From Bacteroidota bacterium (lineage in GTDB: Bacteria; Zhuqueibacterota; JdFR-76; DREG01): a DNA stretch of 8,409 nucleotides. The notes under the pieces were generated by a model. It made no database searches, was not told where the DNA came from, and was given only the letters and a program-made list of their open reading frames with translations. This document shows positions 4,563 through 8,409 of this stretch, piece after piece. How positions within the stretch are numbered: the stretch's first letter is position 1; each line of letters begins with the position of its first letter. A program made the position numbers and the translations under genes. Location of the stretch: NCBI GenBank assembly GCA_030624545.1, contig JAUXJX010000061.1:1-8409 (forward strand), in the 5' to 3' direction.

Positions 4563-7415
4563 CTAATTCCTAGATGATCCATTTCTATTAAGCCGCCGAA
4601 TCGCATACTCAGCAGTCTGTTTAACCACGGGATCCTGGCTTTGCAACTGCAACTCTATCCTGGAAGTGCATTCCGGCTTTTGCAGCTCAGCGATAGAATA
4701 TAAGGCGCAAACTTTGAGCCAATTGTCATCACCCGTCAGAATCAAATCGAAGCAGCCGTCCTGAGCAGAGATTTCCAGTTCTAACTGCTTCTTCATATCC
4801 TGAATCATGGAGGTATTCGATTTTGCCTCCACAATCGGAATAATAACATTTTTCAGATTCGAATCAAGCACATTGTCCAAAAACTCAATTGCATTAGCCC
4901 TTAATACCGTTAGATTACTGGTTATGCCTTGATAGGCATTGAACATGTCTTTAGGCGGGTATCGTAGTCCCAGAAGCCTGAAGATTCTTTCCAGATTAGT
5001 ATCCAGTCTTTCTTCCAAAGCTCTTGTCAACAGCTTTTTCGCCTTCCCGGCTCGCGCAGCAGCATCGTGATCTGAATCCACGTCTCCCGATATTTGCACA
5101 TACTCATCCTGGTTGTCCAGAATATATAACATCTGTATGTAATTTCTTGTCTCCTCAAGAATTCTCTCCTCGGTGACGCCTTCATCAAAGTCTAGCAAAG
5201 GGAATTTTACTTTGAGCTTGTTCAGGGCCTTGATGATCTCGTACCTAAGAATCAGATCGCTGTGGGGCAGGCTTTCAAGGAGAAGATCCACGGTTTTTTG
5301 CGACCCTATTAATGCCAGCACTTTGGCGGTGCCTATCCTGATATTTCTGTCTTCATCTTTGTCATTTAAGCGCTCAACCAGAGTATCGATGATCTCTTCG
5401 CCATAATTCGCCAGGGCCTCGCGCGCATGCCGTCTGATCAGTTTTGTGTTCAAATTCTCAATCAGGATGGGAACGAATTGTTCTGAGCGTGTTTTACCTG
5501 CGCTTATTACCGCCACTCGACGGACTTCCGGAACCATATCCCTTAGCAGAGTCTCCAAATGGGGGTAGAGGGCCGGATTGTTGGCCGTTCCAATTACCCT
5601 TGCAACGTTGATACTCGCAGACGATCTTTCGGACTCACCGTCACCGAATGCCAGTGCTTCTTCAATCATGTCCTTGACAATCTTGACCATTTCCTCATCT
5701 TCACGAAAATTCTCATCCTCCTTACTCTCAATGGCGACGCACATGAGAGCTGCGCTTCGGACCCCAAAATCCGGGTGATCCAGAAATTTTGTCATCGTTG
5801 CCTTTTTGTCCAGAGAGTGTTGGGACAGGTGGCGCATCGCTTCAACGCGTACTTCCTGATCACTATCCTCCACCAACTCACTGGCCTCAAAAATGAAATC
5901 CACATCCTTATAAGCAGATACGATTCTAAAGACCTTCACTTTCACTTCAGCAGACGGATGATGAATGAGCTTTTCGAATTGGGGGACAAATCGGTCATTC
6001 TTGACGTTCTCGATCAAATCCAGCACGTAAAGAATTTGCTTTTCATTATCGCTCTCCAGGGCCCTGATCAGACTTTCAAAGACGGACGCATCATCCAGAT
6101 TTAGCGTCTGCTTATCAAGATCAATCGACCTTTTCTCGAGAGCCAACCTGAATGAATTCACATATTCGTTCCTGATCAGCGAATTCAAATAAATCCAGAA
6201 AGCGATAAGACCGATCATGACCAGGCTGACATAACCAACAGACAAGCCCATAACGACGACGACAATGATTAGCAGGATTCCCCCAACCCCTCTGGCAAAG
6301 TTGACAACAAAAACATCGATAAATGCTTTCGCCCGGTTCTTAATGTCGGGAGGTATGGGTAAGGTCAAAAGCTCAACGCCGGCCTTCTGAATTGACTGCT
6401 TGAATCCGCCTTCGCTTACTTTTAGCGAAATCCCGGACCATAAAGCCGGATTGAATATGATGGCAATTGCACCGATCAGAATTCCGATCGGCAAGAAGAA
6501 GAGCGACGCACCGACGCCGAAAGACTTTAAAACCCTGCTTGTGATAGACAATTGAATGACCAACGAAATGATACTTAGTGTAGACAGCCAGAACCCAAAA
6601 AATTCGGTCAGTTTGTCCTCGTCCTCGATTAACCGAGAGGCGATGGCACTGTACTGGAAATCGACCAAGGTGGCGACCAACACGCTAATTCCAACAATGC
6701 CCGCCAAATAGGAAAGATGGCGTGAATTCAAAATTAGCGTCAGTGGGTTTGCTTCTGCCTCCGACTGGCGCAAGCGTTTTTGTTGCAGCATTCTATCTTG
6801 ATAATTGATCTTCGCACTTTTTTCCCAGACCTTACCGGCAATGACTACACAGCCCAATAAGAAAGCCATGCAAATGAAAATGAGATTCTCGGTACCGATT
6901 ACTGTGGCTAGATAAGTTGTGAGGTAACCGCCGAAAATACCGCCGCTAATGGCGCCGGCGCCGATAAATCCGAAAAGGCGCTTGGCTTCACGGGCATCAA
7001 AAACGTAGTTGGCCAGCAGCCAGAATTGAGACGTAGTAATGACTCCAAAAATGGCAACCCAAATATAGAATGCATAAAAAAACCAACCGGCATGATAGTC
7101 CAGATATAGCAGAATCCAGAAAAATGCAAGGCTCAAGATCGATATCAGTAACGTGTATATGATGAGGAGATCTAGACGAACATTCCTGGCAAATCTCAAA
7201 TAAACAACTGTGACAAGACCCGAAAACACCGCCATCATTGTATAGACGATGGGCAGCTGCGAGATGCCCATTTCAATAAGAAAGAGGGATTGGCGTACAG
7301 GTTTGATTATGAGAAGTGAGGCGATGATGAAGAAGATGTATGAAAACATTAAGGCAACACGGAGTCCCTCGTCCTCACGGATGTCAAATAGATTACGAAG
7401 GAGCTTCTTCATCAT
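4563..7415 (-). CDS. NTT/TLC-type carrier fused to a long HEAT-repeat tail
   Basis: 950 residues in two halves. Residues 1-420 are an integral membrane carrier of about 11-12 segments. They carry signatures of the ATP/ADP-translocase (Npt/TLC, MFS-like) family: KPVRQSLFL (38-46), KRLFGFIGAGAISGGIFGG (145-163), and a segment running KAGVELLTLPIPPDIKNRAK then AFIDVFVVNFARGVGGILL (344-382). Residues 430-945 are a helical HEAT/armadillo-like array, for example HPSAEVKVKVFRI, DSDQEVRVEAMRHLS, HPDFGVRSAALMCVA, MVPEVRRVAVISAG and DPVVKQTAEYAIRRL. Pathogens use family members to exchange host ATP, but HEAT-bearing homologues occur in free-living bacteria and their substrate is unknown, so nucleotide transport is not proven. 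Two ATGs (7415, 7412) start the frame; both have only a weak AAGA nearby. Relatives often end in a cNMP domain, which here is the next gene. Confidence 0.9.
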   Translation of the reverse strand: MMKKLLRNLFDIREDEGLRVALMFSYIFFIIASLLIIKPVRQSLFLIEMGISQLPIVYTMMAVFSGLVTVVYLRFARNVRLDLLIIYTLLISILSLAFFWILLYLDYHAGWFFYAFYIWVAIFGVITTSQFWLLANYVFDAREAKRLFGFIGAGAISGGIFGGYLTTYLATVIGTENLIFICMAFLLGCVVIAGKVWEKSAKINYQDRMLQQKRLRQSEAEANPLTLILNSRHLSYLAGIVGISVLVATLVDFQYSAIASRLIEDEDKLTEFFGFWLSTLSIISLVIQLSITSRVLKSFGVGASLFFLPIGILIGAIAIIFNPALWSGISLKVSEGGFKQSIQKAGVELLTLPIPPDIKNRAKAFIDVFVVNFARGVGGILLIIVVVVMGLSVGYVSLVMIGLIAFWIYLNSLIRNEYVNSFRLALEKRSIDLDKQTLNLDDASVFESLIRALESDNEKQILYVLDLIENVKNDRFVPQFEKLIHHPSAEVKVKVFRIVSAYKDVDFIFEASELVEDSDQEVRVEAMRHLSQHSLDKKATMTKFLDHPDFGVRSAALMCVAIESKEDENFREDEEMVKIVKDMIEEALAFGDGESERSSASINVARVIGTANNPALYPHLETLLRDMVPEVRRVAVISAGKTRSEQFVPILIENLNTKLIRRHAREALANYGEEIIDTLVERLNDKDEDRNIRIGTAKVLALIGSQKTVDLLLESLPHSDLILRYEIIKALNKLKVKFPLLDFDEGVTEERILEETRNYIQMLYILDNQDEYVQISGDVDSDHDAAARAGKAKKLLTRALEERLDTNLERIFRLLGLRYPPKDMFNAYQGITSNLTVLRANAIEFLDNVLDSNLKNVIIPIVEAKSNTSMIQDMKKQLELEISAQDGCFDLILTGDDNWLKVCALYSIAELQKPECTSRIELQLQSQDPVVKQTAEYAIRRLNRNGSSRN

Positions 7416-7495
7416 TCTTAGTCATCGGTAGGAAGCTATTTCCTAAAGTTATGTAACAAGAATTTCGCATTCAACAAATCAATGTCACTAACCTG
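7416..7495. other. Leader of the transporter gene, no clear signals
   Basis: AT-rich DNA between the MITE-like element and the transporter start. On the - strand TTGTTG followed after 16 nt by TACATA is a poor promoter match, and nothing better was seen. No small gene or RNA gene was recognised. Confidence 0.3.
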
Positions 7496-7680
7496 AATTA
7501 TTCACCACAGAGTTCACAGAGAAAAAACAAAAAATGTTAGTCCTTGAAAATCAAAGTGTTATTAAGAAAATGGTTTTTCTCTAAGTGAAAACTGCGTTTT
7601 TGATCTGAATTGAAGGAATTGTCCTTTAACTAATATAAATACAATAAGTTAATCTCTGTGTTCTCTGTGGTTTATGAATT
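7496..7680. mobile_element. MITE-like element with long inverted ends
   Basis: The left end ccacagagttcacagag (7505-7521) is the inverse of the right end ctctgtgttctctgtgg (7654-7670), 15 of 17 positions matching. The two differences are the central tt. Outer bases gaatta and tgaatt at about 7495-7500 and 7675-7680 extend the symmetry imperfectly. The 132-nt interior is AT-rich and non-coding, with two small four-base-loop hairpins (7565-7580 and 7613-7626). Elements with CCACAGAG...CTCTGTGG ends are scattered in many environmental genomes. No transposase is encoded, so any mobility would have to be in trans. Confidence 0.65.
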
Positions 7681-7692
7681 ATCCAGACTAAT

Positions 7693-7729
7693 AAAAGGCT
7701 ACGTAATCAAGGCTTGATTTTGTAGCTTT
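7693..7729 (-). terminator. Probable terminator of the Nudix-fold gene
   Basis: Outer arms gctac (7698-7702) and gtagc (7722-7726), extended by aaa/ttt past one bulged G, enclose an inner stem atcaa/ttgat (7706-7710, 7714-7718) with the loop ggc. Reading the - strand, the hairpin is followed by TTTTAT (7691-7696). It lies 28 nt after the stop of the Nudix-fold gene, so the transporter downstream probably has its own promoter. Confidence 0.5.
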
Positions 7730-7756
7730 GTGTTTTGAAGTTCGATCGTTTGGAGA

Positions 7757-8227
7757 CTACAATATTCTAAGTTCTTTTGCCGGTTCTGATGGTTCGCTGA
7801 TATATTTTCTTGTCCATTGGAGTCCTTCTTTTAGGCCGCGAAAGTGTATTCGTTCATAACATTCCTCGGGGGTAAACCAACCATACTCTGAGTGCTCCCA
7901 GGTCAGTGGAAAATCCTGTGGGCCTTCAACTTCAGCAGCAAACACAGGGATCGTTTCAAGGCATTCTCGACGAGGATTATAAATGATGTACGTATGTTCA
8001 GCGGCCCAAATGGCTTTTGCTTCTAATCTGAAAACCTGCAATGAGCGAATCAAGGCGTCTTTAAGAGTCTCGCCATCCTGGATCATTTTTCCAGGGACTT
8101 GCCAGAACCGCCCCCCCCTAAACCACTTGTCTGCCTTTTCCTGAGACGTATGAAGCAAGAGATACTTAGGAATGCCATCCTTTTTATAATAAACCCATAA
8201 ATCAAAGGTGTCTGTATTCAATTTCAT
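7757..8227 (-). CDS. Nudix-fold protein with a destroyed catalytic box
   Basis: 156 residues, a single Nudix fold similar in layout to NudB-type proteins: RFWQVPGKMIQDGE (40-53), then AEHTYIIYNP, ETIPVFAAEVEG and the closing EHSEYGWFTPEECYERI. The Nudix motif GX5EX7REUXEEXGU can be aligned at 47-69, but only E53 and R61 survive. The first Gly is Lys47, and the three catalytic glutamates are Ser62, Val65 and Phe66; the second Gly is Leu68. Hydrolysis of nucleoside diphosphate derivatives is therefore unlikely, and a ligand-sensing or structural role is more plausible. I chose the ATG at 8227 because AAAGG lies 4 nt upstream; a GTG at 8257 in the same frame has no such site. The partial membrane-protein gene ends 46 nt upstream, so the two are probably co-transcribed. 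A G8 run in codons 37-40 could slip. Confidence 0.82.
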   Translation of the reverse strand: MKLNTDTFDLWVYYKKDGIPKYLLLHTSQEKADKWFRGGRFWQVPGKMIQDGETLKDALIRSLQVFRLEAKAIWAAEHTYIIYNPRRECLETIPVFAAEVEGPQDFPLTWEHSEYGWFTPEECYERIHFRGLKEGLQWTRKYISEPSEPAKELRIL

Positions 8228-8273
8228 TGTACCTTTCCTTTGCAGAACATGAACCACGACATTACGAGAAATT

Positions 8274-8409
8274 TCAGGCCGTCATTTCGCGGAATTTCGT
8301 TCCTGCATAGCGAGCCGCAAAGATCCATAGTATAACAATCGCCACTGTAAATAGAGAGAGCCACCGGACACTGAGAAATTCAGAAAAAATAGTTGTAACT
8401 ACGAGACTG
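8274..8409 (-). CDS. C-terminal end of a membrane protein, possibly an NTT-type carrier (partial)
   Basis: Only the last 44 codons lie in the window; the gene continues past the right edge. The visible residues hold one hydrophobic helix (WLSLFTVAIVILWIFAARYA) and a short basic tail ending KFREMTA. The pattern V-x-L-S-L-(x)4-I-x-I-x-W-I is close to the end of the membrane half of the 950-residue carrier in this window (VSLVMIGLIAFWIYLNSLI, residues 396-414), and to how I remember NTT/TLC carriers ending. That makes a second carrier of the same family likely but not certain. There is no HEAT tail, as the protein stops 17 residues after the helix. Confidence 0.6.
   Translation of the reverse strand, partial: SLVVTTIFSEFLSVRWLSLFTVAIVILWIFAARYAGTKFREMTA

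Noticed and set aside
5559..6104. 181-codon open frame on the + strand inside the transporter gene
   Set aside because: It lies wholly antisense to the HEAT-repeat coding region, which has clear repeat periodicity, and its translation shows no domain. It is a shadow of the real gene.

Overview
The window looks like a chromosomal segment of a free-living bacterium with middling GC content. The best guess, from gene content and repeat style, is an uncultured lineage of the FCB/Calditrichota-KSB1 kind. No rRNA, marker gene or codon table settles this, so the taxonomic guess is weak. Only the first gene is on the + strand. Everything from 923 to the right edge is on the - strand.

Layout: (1) 1-232 holds a twin-hairpin repeat and the leader of a thiamine pyrophosphokinase gene (233-856, +). 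(2) A hairpin at 865-893 separates it from a convergent - strand block. (3) Reading the - strand in its transcription order (right to left), the block starts with the last 44 codons of a membrane protein (8274-8409) that resembles the end of a nucleotide-transporter-type carrier. It continues with a Nudix-fold protein that has lost its catalytic glutamates (7757-8227), a putative terminator (7693-7729) and a MITE-like inverted-repeat element (about 7496-7680). Next come a 950-residue NTT/TLC-type transporter with a long HEAT-repeat tail (4563-7415), a 212-nt gap with paired hairpins, and a stand-alone cyclic-nucleotide-binding-domain protein (3904-4350). The last three genes are a probable lipoprotein of the phytase-like/SdiA-regulated propeller type (2942-3904), a PAS histidine kinase (1700-2869) and a single-domain response regulator with a coiled-coil tail (923-1438). 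A three-hairpin repeat lies between the last two.

How they may work together: the transporter, the cNMP domain, the lipoprotein and the kinase lie in one direction, and the cNMP and lipoprotein genes overlap. In many bacterial relatives, as I recall the family, carrier, HEAT repeats and cNMP domain form one polypeptide; here the cNMP part is a separate gene. The kinase and regulator look like a cognate two-component pair. A link between transport at the membrane and signalling is inferred from gene order only.

Most notable: the kinase has no credible start codon in its own frame. A good ribosome-binding site and ATG sit just upstream but one base out of frame. Also notable are the catalytically dead Nudix protein with a G8 tract, the split transporter/cNMP pair, and intergenic hairpin elements that share a 5' flank but have different stems.
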